Shown: positions 52,260 through 61,286, counted from the stretch's first letter. The stretch is DNA of 64,000 bases from a virus (IMGVR_UViG_3300025770_001492:62001-126000); one strand, 5' to 3'. The notes: generated by a model not told the origin, from the sequence alone. A program made the numbers and translations.

Positions 52260-53919
52260 TTATTGATCTGACCAAACACGATCAGTTCTTCCTAGAAAAG
52301 GCGCAGACTCAATTGCTTCGTCCATGGGAATGGGATCAATATTCGAAAAAGATGGTTCTCCCGAAAATCTAAACTTAATTTGTTTTCCGCCACGAGCAGG
52401 ACTCAAAAATCTAGAAAACAATAGACCATGCTTGATTGGATCGACATCCGTTATCCCAAGACAGTAGCAACTAAGAGCACCAACTGCCGAGCCTCTTCCG
52501 GGACCGACTGCCGAAGAACCGCTGGAGCCATATGTCTCAAAGTACCATCTTCTGGCTTCATCGGTCATCATTTTTTGGATCAAAAAGTAAGAGGAAAAGC
52601 CTTTTTGGCAAATTAAAGAATATTCTTCTTCTATCCTATCCAAATATTCTTTATTCCTAGGAATTTTCCTCTTAACAACCCCTTCTATGATTGATTCCTT
52701 AAACTTAATGTCAGATTCGCTAAATGCAGGAAGTTTGATAGTTCTATCAAGCTTTACGCCTTTTGCTTTTTCGCAAAGGGCAACGGTATTTAACTTGGCC
52801 TGCTTAAGTATTTCGTAATCTATTACATCCTTGTAATCACTTTCCCACTTCGCATTTATCTCTTCTTCTGACTTCATCCATAAGTTTGAATCTTGCAATT
52901 CGAACATATCAGCCATGTCATTCTGTGCCAACGCTTGTTCGATTTGCTTCATGGTTCTTCCTGTTTGAACCATAATCATCTTTCTCTGCATTTCGCTGTC
53001 TTCTTTGAGACAGTAGTGGCAATCATTTGTAACAATAATTGGTAAATTATATTTTTGGCTGGCTTTTATTATAAACTCATCATAAGGCTTTTGTTTCGAG
53101 AAGTCTAAAAGCATTATTTCTAGATAGAAGTTTTCTCCGAACATGGCCATATATTTTTCGACCATCTCCATAGCTGGACCTTCGCCACCCACATCAAAAG
53201 CTTGTCCAATTTCACTGTTATAACAGCAAGAAGTGAATATAATTCCTTCTTTATATTGCATGAGGACTTCGTGATTGACTCTGGGTTTCCTGTAGAAACC
53301 CCTCGTCCAACCCCAAGATGAAAGAGTAACCAGATTGCTGTAGCCTGTTTCATTATAGGCTATGGCAAGCAGATGATTCGATTTTCTTAACTTGGCTTGC
53401 TCTTCTTGCGTACCCAGACCTCTATTGAATTCCGTCATAGAAGGAATAGTGGTCGTGTCAGGCTGCAACTGATTTACATAAAGCTCACAAGCAAATATAG
53501 GCTCTAGGTTGTTTTCATCGCATGCTCTAATCTGGCGTGGGACAGAACCCATCGCACCATGATCTGATATGCATAAAAACTTTTGATTTACCTGTTTAGA
53601 ATATTTTCCATATTCTTCAACAGTGGCGTATCCATCTAAGCACAAACTCCACAGTTTCTTGTGGTGTAGACTATATCATCACCCCGAAGGGTGTCGGACG
53701 CTCTGGCCTGTAATTAAGAGGACTGAACCTCTCAGGTAGTCGTTGCACGTTCCAAAAGTGTACTTCTGGCTTCGCTCAGGATTGCCCTCGACTTTACGTT
53801 AGGGTTTCCCTGAATTCATCCGATTTGCATGCAAGATTTCTCTCACATGGCCCCAGTTAGTTAAGGCTGAAATCAGTATGTCTGTGTAGATGTTCAAAAC
53901 CTACAATCAGGTCTTTCAT
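52260..53919 (-). CDS. dnaE: DNA polymerase III alpha, N-terminal part (PHP domain), interrupted by a group I intron
   Basis: Two exons: 53864-53919 and 52260-53640. Exon 1 starts at ATG 53919 (SD GGAG) with MKDLIVGFEHLHRHTDFS; splicing restores HLHRHTDFSLLDGYATVEEY, the conserved start of the PHP domain. PHP metal-site segments CISDHG, FACELYV, NHLLAIAY and TNDCHY are kept, so a proofreading exonuclease is possible. The end holds GPGRGSAVGALSCYCLG and LLFSRFLSPA, then a unique tail; it stops before the catalytic PDIDID, which is in 45030-47762. About 478 residues after splicing. Confidence 0.92.
53641..53863 (-). ncRNA. group I self-splicing intron in dnaE (223 nt, no ORF)
   Basis: 5' site after exon ...AGCCT (U as last exon base) with an internal guide GGGGCC pairing GCCU (U-G at the site); the intron ends in G before CTTAGATGG. 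Core elements are present on the minus strand: GGGCAATCCTGAGC (53774-53787), GTGCAACGACTA with GACTA (53737-53741) pairing TAGTC in GATATAGTC (53669-53673), and an ACACCC/GGGTG hairpin between them. No homing endonuclease inside; an HNH gene lies at 62523-62801. Confidence 0.9.
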
Positions 53920-53992
53920 ATTTTACTCCTTTAGATTCAAGATACTTTTCAAATTCGCCAGCGTCATATTTGCCATTATTTAATCTTTCCAT
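53894..53992 (-). CDS. possible 32-residue leader peptide overlapping dnaE start
   Basis: ATG 53992 to TGA 53894, MERLNNGKYDAGEFEKYLES and 12 more residues. It overlaps the end of the upstream gene and the first 26 nt of dnaE exon 1 in another frame. Weak SD. It could couple translation into dnaE or be chance. Confidence 0.3.
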   Translation of the reverse strand: MERLNNGKYDAGEFEKYLESKGVKYERPDCRF

Positions 53993-54495
53993 TGTTTCCA
54001 TTTGCCCGTCTTTTCATTTTTAAAGTAAAAAGCAGCTTTTGGATCTTGTGTGTCTACCTTGAAGAAAGGCTCAGATCCTTTTCTGTTTCTGCACCACTTG
54101 TTTTCAACAGGCGACTCCAGCATGGCTTCACGATTTACAATGAACAGCCTTTTGTAATCGCCCCCGATTATCATCATATGAGTGGCATGCTCTTCTGCTT
54201 TGTCCCTTTTGCGGTAAGGGAAGTCCATTGTATGAAATTTGAAAGGAACGTCAAACCATTTTGTTCCCCAATCTTGCTTTATCTCGGCCTCAATTCTCCA
54301 TTCACCGATACTCTTTTTTGAATGCGTTCCAGCAACATCCCATATCTTTTTAAATTTTCCTCTGCTCTCGTCTAAGTTCTCTGATATTTTTTTGAATCCA
54401 CGTTGTTGTAAAAATTCCGTTGCCACTAGCTTTGCAGGTCCATCATACTTTTCGTACCTATCTTTGCAAAACCTTATATCATTAGGTTTTGGCAT
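53980..54495 (-). CDS. unknown protein, possible PD-(D/E)xK-like nuclease fold
   Basis: 171 residues from ATG 54495 (SD AAGGA; overlaps the ClpP stop as TGATG). Segment WDVAGTHSKKSIGEWRIEAEIKQDW is reminiscent of a restriction-endonuclease-like D...ExK arrangement, but this is weak. Many Lys and Trp. Confidence 0.5.
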   Translation of the reverse strand: MPKPNDIRFCKDRYEKYDGPAKLVATEFLQQRGFKKISENLDESRGKFKKIWDVAGTHSKKSIGEWRIEAEIKQDWGTKWFDVPFKFHTMDFPYRKRDKAEEHATHMMIIGGDYKRLFIVNREAMLESPVENKWCRNRKGSEPFFKVDTQDPKAAFYFKNEKTGKWKQWKD

Positions 54496-55208
54496 CAAAT
54501 ACATTCCTTAAACTTAGAGCATCTCCTTATCTTTGCTATAGTTTCGAAACCTTTGGTTCCCAAAATCCCATCAGCAAAGCCGTAGTACACTGCCTCTTCC
54601 GCAGACATGTACCAATCACTCTTATCCTTGAGCTTTTTATCTATCCAAGATATAATTCGTGATTCTGTGTATTCTTTCTCTAAAAAGAACTCTCCAATCT
54701 TACAGCGTCTAGCAAATATTTGCAACATACGTTTCATATATTTATTATTCATTTCCACAGCGGAGTTTACAGCTATGGAGTTATCATGCAAAGCTATAGA
54801 ACCATGGTGAATCATGAATTCACAATTAGGCGTTAAAACTCTTTTATCAGCCGCTTGCAACAAAATTCCACTCATAGAAGAAGCTTGTGCATAAGTAACA
54901 AACGTGACTGATGAGTTTGCAAATCTAATTGCATCAAACATCGCTAACCCATCGCACCAACTTCCGCCAGTAGAATGCATGTGTACCAGTACGTTTTCAG
55001 AATTCTGATTCTCTAAAACAGATAAATTTTTATTAAATCTAACTGCCATTCTGTAATCTACACCTGGTTCGGAATCGTCAGACAAAGGGCTTAAAGAACT
55101 GTGCAGAAAGAGTTCTCTTGTATAGTGATTGATATTGTGAGAGTGAACATCGCTGAGAAGCTGTTCAATTTCCGACTTTTTACGCAAACTATTTTTCGTT
55201 GTAGCCAT
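54495..55208 (-). CDS. clpP: ClpP-like serine protease
   Basis: 237 residues from ATG 55208 (SD GGAGG). HSTGGSWCDGLAMFDAI, the nucleophile Ser in AQASSMSGILL and the catalytic His in FMIHHGS are seen; a final Asp is plausible in the SWID/KDKSDWY region. N-terminus is about 40 residues longer than typical. It may degrade host proteins or process virion proteins; T4-type prohead proteases are a different fold but ClpP-like prohead proteases are known in other phages. Confidence 0.85.
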   Translation of the reverse strand: MATTKNSLRKKSEIEQLLSDVHSHNINHYTRELFLHSSLSPLSDDSEPGVDYRMAVRFNKNLSVLENQNSENVLVHMHSTGGSWCDGLAMFDAIRFANSSVTFVTYAQASSMSGILLQAADKRVLTPNCEFMIHHGSIALHDNSIAVNSAVEMNNKYMKRMLQIFARRCKIGEFFLEKEYTESRIISWIDKKLKDKSDWYMSAEEAVYYGFADGILGTKGFETIAKIRRCSKFKECI

Positions 55209-55320
55209 CGCAACCTCCAAAAAAGTCTTTATTTAATTCACTATTATATATCTGATTTATATTCTATTTATCTTTTTTAACTTCCTTCCTAGGAAAATAT
55301 TAAAACTATTAACTTCAAAA

Positions 55321-55359
55321 ATGTTCATAAGTCCTTTTATTTAAAGAACTTATGAACAT
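55321..55359 (-). terminator. terminator-like hairpin overlapping the 23-codon ORF stop
   Basis: 12-bp stem ATGTTCATAAGT/ACTTATGAACAT with further inner pairing CTTT/AAAG; minus-strand U-stretch after it is short. The rest of 55209-55458 holds a TATATA box (55244-55250) and no other gene. Confidence 0.65.
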
Positions 55360-55408
55360 TATGATCTTTAGAGATCCCATTCTCAGCCTCAGATTGTTTA
55401 TCACTCAT
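55337..55408 (-). CDS. possible 23-residue peptide
   Basis: ATG 55408, stop TAA 55337, starting MSDKQSEAENGISKDHNVHK. It follows SpoVR on the same strand, has a weak SD (AAAAGGG) and its stop lies in the hairpin loop, the same arrangement as two other genes here. Confidence 0.35.
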   Translation of the reverse strand: MSDKQSEAENGISKDHNVHKFFK

Positions 55409-55458
55409 TGCTTACATCCCTTTTGACTTTCTTTAATGCTTTTAGCAGGTCGAACACC

Positions 55459-57051
55459 CTATAGCGATTCGTATTCTTCTCTGGTCATGACGGCCACATC
55501 GCCATCCTGTGTTCCTACGCACCAATAAACTATTTCTTCGTCATCGGAACCAGTAGTAGACAACACCACATCATTCCCCCAAATGAATCTTAAAGACTTT
55601 AAAGTGGGGATTAAATCCGGCTCATACAAGCCTCTGCCATCGGAGTTGTGCTCTAGCAACATGACTCCCTTGCCTTGGTGGTTTGGATCTACTAGATATA
55701 TCTCTGGCAAGCCTCCATTCAAATGTCTTTTGATCAACTTACTTTTGATTGACTTGTGGTCACGATTTTCAATCTTGTACTCGCCATTTGGATATCTTTT
55801 CCATTCAAAAAACTCATATTTATTACAAAAATCTTCTGTGAAAAACTCCATCAAAGCTGTTAGGTCATTATATTGCTTTCGAACATCAAATATTTTATCT
55901 CTGCCTAGACCTAGATTCTTATCCCAATTTTCTTTTTCTACTATATTGCTACATTCTTCGTACTCTTGGCCAAACTTGCCTTTATTCCACCTCTCTTCGA
56001 TATCCAACAAAAGACAGAATCCTAGCTTATAAGGATTCATCGAATACTTGCCTCCGAGAACGCCCATCTTGTGAGCGGAGTATTCAACGATGCCGCAGTC
56101 TTCGCCTGTCTGCCCTAAGCCACAAAGTCCCATTTCACACATTACTGTATAATCTGTAAAGCTTGCCCATCCTTCGTTGAGCATTTTTGTAACTCTTTGA
56201 GGCGAAAAATATAAACTTTCCTCATACATCATGGAAAGAATGTCTGACTGCCAAGGTTTCAAAGGAGCACTATCTCTTAAAAATCCCATAATGTCTTTAG
56301 TTGGATTTTTAAATATTCCAATTTGCTGTGCGGCCTCATCTCGACTAATCTTTTCTTTTTGGCCATCAATCCATCTTTTAGGATTGATATAAGGCTCCAT
56401 GTAATCACGGTCAGAATTTACACCTAACCTTTTAGGCTGCTTGTAGGTTCTCTCATCTTGTATGACACGATCTTTTACAACCTTTTCTTCCCAAGCCTTC
56501 GCTGAGTCTATCAAAGTTTCAATCGAGCAGCAGTGGTCGATAAATTCTGTAACTTTCTCCACGCCCCAACGCTGCATGTATTTTCGGATGCGGGTTCCAT
56601 GATTAGCAAGTTGGTTCATCATATTTTGCGAGGTGGGCGCAAAATATATGTTGTTCTTAAAAAAGTCATTGTGGCCTAAAGCGTGAGCAATAACCGTAAC
56701 ATTATCCACCAGCGTATTTGAATCCAAACAGTAGATGTAACAAGGATTGGTATTAATAACCATTTCATAAATTCGGTGCATCCCATGCTCGTAACCTTTT
56801 TGAAGGCTTTCGTATTCCATTCCCCATTTCCAGTGTGGGTAACGAACTGGAAATCCTCCGTAAGATGCAACTTCACTTATTTCATCGTAAGTCAGCATCT
56901 GAACAACGGTGGGATAAAAATCGCAGCCGAAGTCTTTAACTGCCTTGAATATGTCAGGCATAATCTTCTTAAGCTCACTAGGAAGCTGAACGCCTGGCAC
57001 AGTGCTGTCACCGAGAAGCAGAGAAGAGCCTCTGAAAAATTTACTAGACAT
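55459..57051 (-). CDS. spoVR: SpoVR/YcgB family protein
   Basis: 530 residues, full length. Characteristic blocks: DFYPTVVQMLTYDEISEVASYGGFPVRYPHW, the GYEHGMHRIYEMVINTNPCYIY segment and YKLGFCLLLDIEERWNKGKFG (given in parts). In bacteria it is linked to sporulation or stress and co-occurs with YeaH and PrkA, as here. Its biochemical role is not established. Confidence 0.92.
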   Translation of the reverse strand: MSSKFFRGSSLLLGDSTVPGVQLPSELKKIMPDIFKAVKDFGCDFYPTVVQMLTYDEISEVASYGGFPVRYPHWKWGMEYESLQKGYEHGMHRIYEMVINTNPCYIYCLDSNTLVDNVTVIAHALGHNDFFKNNIYFAPTSQNMMNQLANHGTRIRKYMQRWGVEKVTEFIDHCCSIETLIDSAKAWEEKVVKDRVIQDERTYKQPKRLGVNSDRDYMEPYINPKRWIDGQKEKISRDEAAQQIGIFKNPTKDIMGFLRDSAPLKPWQSDILSMMYEESLYFSPQRVTKMLNEGWASFTDYTVMCEMGLCGLGQTGEDCGIVEYSAHKMGVLGGKYSMNPYKLGFCLLLDIEERWNKGKFGQEYEECSNIVEKENWDKNLGLGRDKIFDVRKQYNDLTALMEFFTEDFCNKYEFFEWKRYPNGEYKIENRDHKSIKSKLIKRHLNGGLPEIYLVDPNHQGKGVMLLEHNSDGRGLYEPDLIPTLKSLRFIWGNDVVLSTTGSDDEEIVYWCVGTQDGDVAVMTREEYESL

Positions 57052-57056
57052 ATTTT

Positions 57057-58289
57057 TTATCCTTGAATCTTCTTTTCTATTAAACCCGGTTTTCCTAATA
57101 AATCAATAATTGCTTCTCTGATTTTTACGTCTCTTTCTTCCTCTGAAATTTCAGAAGCAGGCCCCCAACTAGATACATTGTCTTCTGAGTCAGACATTAT
57201 ATCTGTGGTCACAACGTTAGAAGGAGGGCTTTCCGACATTAAAACATTCTCATCTACATATTCTTTCAAGCTTCCCTTGTATCTCCAAGGCAAAATTTGA
57301 GCTATTCCTATAAAGTTGACAATATCTTCTGTGAATTGATCTTTTATTATTTTTGAAAAGACTTCGTTGTCATTGTCCCAGTTTTCCCCGTCAGTAAAAT
57401 AAATTACGTACACATTCCACTTTTCAGGAGGAAACCTATTTTCCATCTGCTTTGAAATTAATTTCAAAGCAGATGAACATGTTGTTCCACCACCATATCG
57501 GTATTTATAGAATCTTTTCTCATCAACTTCCGAAGCTTCTGTGTCGTGCCAAATATAACATCTTTCGACACGTTTATAAAACTGCCTTATCCATAAATCT
57601 ATCCACCAAGACATATCGCTAACAATATCACACTTTGTCTGGTCCATTGAAGCAGATCCATCACGAGCGAAAAATATAACAGCATTGCTCGATGGAACTT
57701 TTATTTCTTTATATCGCCTATACCTGCGATCACTGTTTATCGGCATGATCATTTTTACAGGCTCCTTCATGCCGGGAATGGCATGGAGTTTTTCCAATTC
57801 TCCAGAAGCAGCCATTCTCTTCATGGCTTGCTGCATAGTTCTTCGATTGTGCCTTAAGGATTCTGGACCTTGTAATGAAATATCATTGTATTTAATTTTA
57901 ATTTCATCATAAGTTTGATTTGGCTTTGGCTTTAAATCAGGAAGTTCTAATTCATCCTGAAGAAATTTTAAAACATCTTCCAAGTCTATGGATATAGTAA
58001 CGCCATCAGATTGTCCTTGTCCTGCCTTGCCCTTGCCTTTTCCATCGCCTGGATCATCTCTCCCAACTACGTCTCCAGGTTTTCCACCGCCACGTCCGAC
58101 TCCCTCGCCACTATTCCCATAAACAATATGTGGTATGTCTATTTTTGGGATTGTGATGTTTATCTTTTTCCCATCTCCACGAGTTCTAAATATAGATCCG
58201 TTTTTAATCCTCTTTTGAAGATCTTTTCTTATTCGGCCAGAATAAACATCTCTAAATCTTTTGTGGTCTTCTTCAATACGTCTTGGCAT
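57057..58289 (-). CDS. yeaH: YeaH/DUF444 family (von Willebrand A-like) protein
   Basis: 410 residues from ATG 58289 (SD AAAGGG). MPRRIEEDHKRFRDVYSGR is the family start; a Gly-rich linker (about 55-90) precedes a vWA-like domain with MIDAS FARDGSASM near 210 and YGGGTTCSSALKLI. A partner of PrkA and SpoVR. Contains a 32-nt perfect palindrome (57444-57475). Confidence 0.9.
   Translation of the reverse strand: MPRRIEEDHKRFRDVYSGRIRKDLQKRIKNGSIFRTRGDGKKINITIPKIDIPHIVYGNSGEGVGRGGGKPGDVVGRDDPGDGKGKGKAGQGQSDGVTISIDLEDVLKFLQDELELPDLKPKPNQTYDEIKIKYNDISLQGPESLRHNRRTMQQAMKRMAASGELEKLHAIPGMKEPVKMIMPINSDRRYRRYKEIKVPSSNAVIFFARDGSASMDQTKCDIVSDMSWWIDLWIRQFYKRVERCYIWHDTEASEVDEKRFYKYRYGGGTTCSSALKLISKQMENRFPPEKWNVYVIYFTDGENWDNDNEVFSKIIKDQFTEDIVNFIGIAQILPWRYKGSLKEYVDENVLMSESPPSNVVTTDIMSDSEDNVSSWGPASEISEEERDVKIREAIIDLLGKPGLIEKKIQG
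57444..57475. repeat. 32-nt perfect palindrome inside yeaH
   Basis: CATCTGCTTTGAAATT (57444-57459) is followed immediately by its exact reverse complement (57460-57475), within the coding frame. Confidence 0.95.
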
Positions 58290-58318
58290 TACTGAACCCT
58301 TTAGTAGTCTAAAATAAA

Positions 58319-58351
58319 GAGCCACCCCCACAAAGAAGTGAAGAGTGGCTC
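58319..58351 (-). terminator. attenuator-like hairpin between prkA and yeaH
   Basis: GAGCCAC/GTGGCTC 7-bp stem with a long loop, then TTTATTTT on the minus strand, between the prkA stop (58365) and the yeaH SD. May set the prkA:yeaH ratio. Confidence 0.6.
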
Positions 58352-58364
58352 ATCCTCTTTATAT

Positions 58365-60479
58365 CTAGGAGTCGTTAGCTACATCGCCTCTTGCAAATAT
58401 AGAACCAACATAATCAAGAACATCCGTTGCGGATTTTTCGTTATATCCATGATGCTTAATCAAGCGGGACTTAATTGCATCAATTTTTTCTTGAACGTCT
58501 GGATCAACTACAGAGGCACCAAGAGAATTTAAAGCAGAAAGCTTTATGTGATCTCTAGTGTCTTCGAATAGTTTGGTTTGCAAAGCCTTTTGCAACTGTG
58601 GGTTACTATCCCACTTAAAGGTTTTGCTTTCATGGGCAAGATTTCCAATGAAAGCTGCCAAACTTCTGCGGAAGTCGTCAGAGCCAACTTCTGGAACATC
58701 AATTTTTTCTTCAATCGATCTCATCAACTGCTCATCTGGCAACTGTTCCTGTCCTGTGTACGGATTGGTCACTTTTGCCTTTTTAATGTATGCCATCACG
58801 TTATCGACATAATTAGTACAAAGTCTAATAATGGCATTCTCATCACCAACAAGTGCTTTTTGAACTTCTGTTTTCAAAATCTCATCTAGCTCTTTCATAG
58901 CAAAATCAACACAAGTGTTAAACCTACTTGCGTCCTCTTGATTAGAGATCAAAGAAGATCCGTCAAGTCCTTCACGAATTTCATTCAGCACCATGAATGG
59001 ATTGATGTAATCATGGTGAGAACTCAAACAGTTAGAAATCTTGTCCTGAACATATCGAGCAGAGACTCCGCCAGACATCCCTTCATTTGGATATTTATCT
59101 CGCATTTCTTTTACTGAATCTTCAGTCCAGCCAGGCATTGATTTTCCATCATAAAGCTTTGACTTCTCTACCAAAGAAATTTTGCCATCTTTATCATCTT
59201 GCAATCTTGTCAAAACCGCCCAAAGAGCGGCAATCTCTAAAGTATGAGGAGCAACATGCTGAGGAACTTTACTTTTGCCGTAATCGTTCTGATAAACTTT
59301 AAGTTCATCAGAAAGACTTAAAAGATATGGAACATCGATCTTCACAGTTCTATCACGCAAGGCTTCCATGCTTTGATTGTTCTTGAGTTTTTCATACTCA
59401 GGATTATTTGTATGCCCAATTAAGACTTCATCGACCCCAATCTGAGCGAACTTTTTCGGCTTTATGCTTCGCTCTTGAGACGCTCCCAAAAGATCGTACA
59501 AAAACTCTTGAGCAAGCTTCAGCATCTCAATAAATTCAACAACACCACGATTCCCCACACAAAACTCACCATCAAAGTTGAAAGCTCTAGGATCACTATC
59601 AGATCCAAAGTGAGGAAGCTTCGCATAATTGATGTCACCAGTTAGCTCAGTAGCATCTTGATTCTTTTCGTCTTTAGGTTGAAAAGTTGCAATCCCGCAT
59701 CTGTCTGCTTCAGAATAAACTTTTCTCACAACAACAATGTGCTCGTCAACAACCTTTCTCCAATCACCCTTGTGTATTTTCAAAAGTTCATCCATAAACT
59801 TTTTACATCTCGGATTAAGCTCCCCGTCGCAACGGAGTTCGTATGTTTGCTCTCCTTGAGGGTGATTCCCAAACTCTGCCTTTACTTCATTCAAATCTTT
59901 GAGAAGTTCTGCTCGTACTTTCATGGGCACTAACTTAATGGGATCGTCATGCATCGGACAATCATCAGAATCATTTGTATAAATTCCATCGGACCCTGTT
60001 GGAAGGTTTTTCCAACGGTATGTATACCAAGCACCTTGGTCTGTTTGAGAGTATTCTTCCATGCCTCTTTTGATAAGTCGGCAAATTGTAGACTTAGACG
60101 AACCTACTGGCCCGTGGAGAAGAAGAATTCTTTTTTCGGTTCCGTACCAACCGGCAGCACCCCGAATAAATTTAACCAATTCATGTAGAGTATTGTCCAA
60201 ACCATAAATTGGAATTTCATCATTATCAAAGAAGTTATAATGGATATAGGTTTTTCGATACTTTTTAAACTCAGAAGTTCCAGCATTCATGATCATATCA
60301 TAAACTCGCTGGTAAGCTGATCGGACTAAGCCTGGACTTTTATAACAACTATCAATGTACTCAGAAAAAGTCATTTCCTGATTAAGTGTTTGAAATTTAC
60401 CAGTATCAAAAAATCCAGCAAGCTTGTCTAGCTTAGAAGTGCCTTCATGCTCTTCCTTGTTGAAATTTTCATTTTCCAT
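58365..60479 (-). CDS. prkA: PrkA/YeaG serine protein kinase
   Basis: 704 residues. N-terminal MTFSEYIDSCYKSPGLVRSA and NFFDNDEIPIYGLDNTLHEL, an AAA-like P-loop GPVGSSKST near 130, AQIGVDEVLIGHTNNPEY, RTVKIDVPYLL and SARYVQDKIS. All are typical of PrkA. In E. coli YeaG acts with YeaH in starvation responses. About 60 residues longer than E. coli YeaG. SD AGGAAC. First gene of the prkA-yeaH-spoVR group. Confidence 0.92.
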   Translation of the reverse strand: MENENFNKEEHEGTSKLDKLAGFFDTGKFQTLNQEMTFSEYIDSCYKSPGLVRSAYQRVYDMIMNAGTSEFKKYRKTYIHYNFFDNDEIPIYGLDNTLHELVKFIRGAAGWYGTEKRILLLHGPVGSSKSTICRLIKRGMEEYSQTDQGAWYTYRWKNLPTGSDGIYTNDSDDCPMHDDPIKLVPMKVRAELLKDLNEVKAEFGNHPQGEQTYELRCDGELNPRCKKFMDELLKIHKGDWRKVVDEHIVVVRKVYSEADRCGIATFQPKDEKNQDATELTGDINYAKLPHFGSDSDPRAFNFDGEFCVGNRGVVEFIEMLKLAQEFLYDLLGASQERSIKPKKFAQIGVDEVLIGHTNNPEYEKLKNNQSMEALRDRTVKIDVPYLLSLSDELKVYQNDYGKSKVPQHVAPHTLEIAALWAVLTRLQDDKDGKISLVEKSKLYDGKSMPGWTEDSVKEMRDKYPNEGMSGGVSARYVQDKISNCLSSHHDYINPFMVLNEIREGLDGSSLISNQEDASRFNTCVDFAMKELDEILKTEVQKALVGDENAIIRLCTNYVDNVMAYIKKAKVTNPYTGQEQLPDEQLMRSIEEKIDVPEVGSDDFRRSLAAFIGNLAHESKTFKWDSNPQLQKALQTKLFEDTRDHIKLSALNSLGASVVDPDVQEKIDAIKSRLIKHHGYNEKSATDVLDYVGSIFARGDVANDS

Positions 60480-60600
60480 GAGAAGTTCCTATTCTATAAT
60501 TTCGAAAGTTTGGAGAGTTTGGAGATTCTTGTTCCCGAATATAAAAGAGTATAAGACCTTCTAGAATTATGATCAATGCTAATTTGTTTGATAAATTATT

Positions 60601-60969
60601 TTACTTAACCTCGCCAAAATTTTCGCCACTAGTGATGTCATCGATCTGTTGACCAAACTTTTTAACATCAGCATCTCCATACGGATCAGTTCCCATTTTG
60701 CTAACAGCTTCTGCAATTTTTCTGGTCGCTTTCACACCGCCTGGTTTTTCCATTTTATGTTTAAACCTATAATCGTGCGAATTGTTAAACTTATCTGTTC
60801 CCTCTGGATTTGAAAAAGAAAAATTTGTAGAAGAAACCAAAGAAACTTTTGATTTTGATCCACATTCAGGACACTTGGCTTTTTTTATATTTTCTTCCCT
60901 GTTGGACATTGTAGACATGATGTCATAATCATGTCTACATTTTTTACATTCTAATTCATAAAAAGGCAT
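60601..60969 (-). CDS. FmdB-type zinc-ribbon protein
   Basis: 122 residues. MPFYELECKKCRHDYDI ... KCPECGSKSKV is an FmdB-like CxxC-CxxC ribbon at the N-terminus, followed by a Lys-rich tail. A 12-bp hairpin lies over the CRHDYDIMST codons. Function unknown, possibly regulatory. Confidence 0.75.
   Translation of the reverse strand: MPFYELECKKCRHDYDIMSTMSNREENIKKAKCPECGSKSKVSLVSSTNFSFSNPEGTDKFNNSHDYRFKHKMEKPGGVKATRKIAEAVSKMGTDPYGDADVKKFGQQIDDITSGENFGEVK
60910..60939. repeat. intragenic 12-bp inverted repeat
   Basis: TGTAGACATGAT (60910-60921) and ATCATGTCTACA (60928-60939), 6-nt loop, inside the zinc-ribbon gene. Confidence 0.93.
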
Positions 60970-60971
60970 TT

Positions 60972-61286
60972 TTACTCCGAGTCTTCTTCGTTTTCGTTTT
61001 TATCTTGTGTTTTTTTATACATCAATATATACAGTAATGTATAAAGTTCGGCTATTTTTTTTGACTTGTATTCTGGTGATCTGAATCTCCAAAACCAACT
61101 TTTTTCTAATGTTTTACGTACTGTTTCCAAAACCTTGGGTCTAGGATCTTTTGTCTTAACTTCAACGTGCGGCACCTCAAGGTATTCTCGCATTATATCT
61201 TCTTCATCAAAATAACGTTCTTCATTGAAAAAATTATCTATATCGTCCCTGAAATCTTCGTTGCCATCATAATCGAAATATCTCAT
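60972..61286 (-). CDS. unknown acidic protein
   Basis: 104 residues from ATG 61286 (SD GGAGG); a start at 61298 is also possible. Acidic N-terminal 45 residues (MRYFDYDGNEDFRDDIDNFF), then a helix ending in an aromatic/basic stretch. Not recognised. Confidence 0.55.
   Translation of the reverse strand: MRYFDYDGNEDFRDDIDNFFNEERYFDEEDIMREYLEVPHVEVKTKDPRPKVLETVRKTLEKSWFWRFRSPEYKSKKIAELYTLLYILMYKKTQDKNENEEDSE

Noticed and set aside
52260-52400. Split intein at the end of the DnaE N-terminal gene
   Set aside because: No Cys/Ser-led intein N-block after the extein-like sequence, and the C-terminal gene does not begin with intein C-motifs or a +1 nucleophile.
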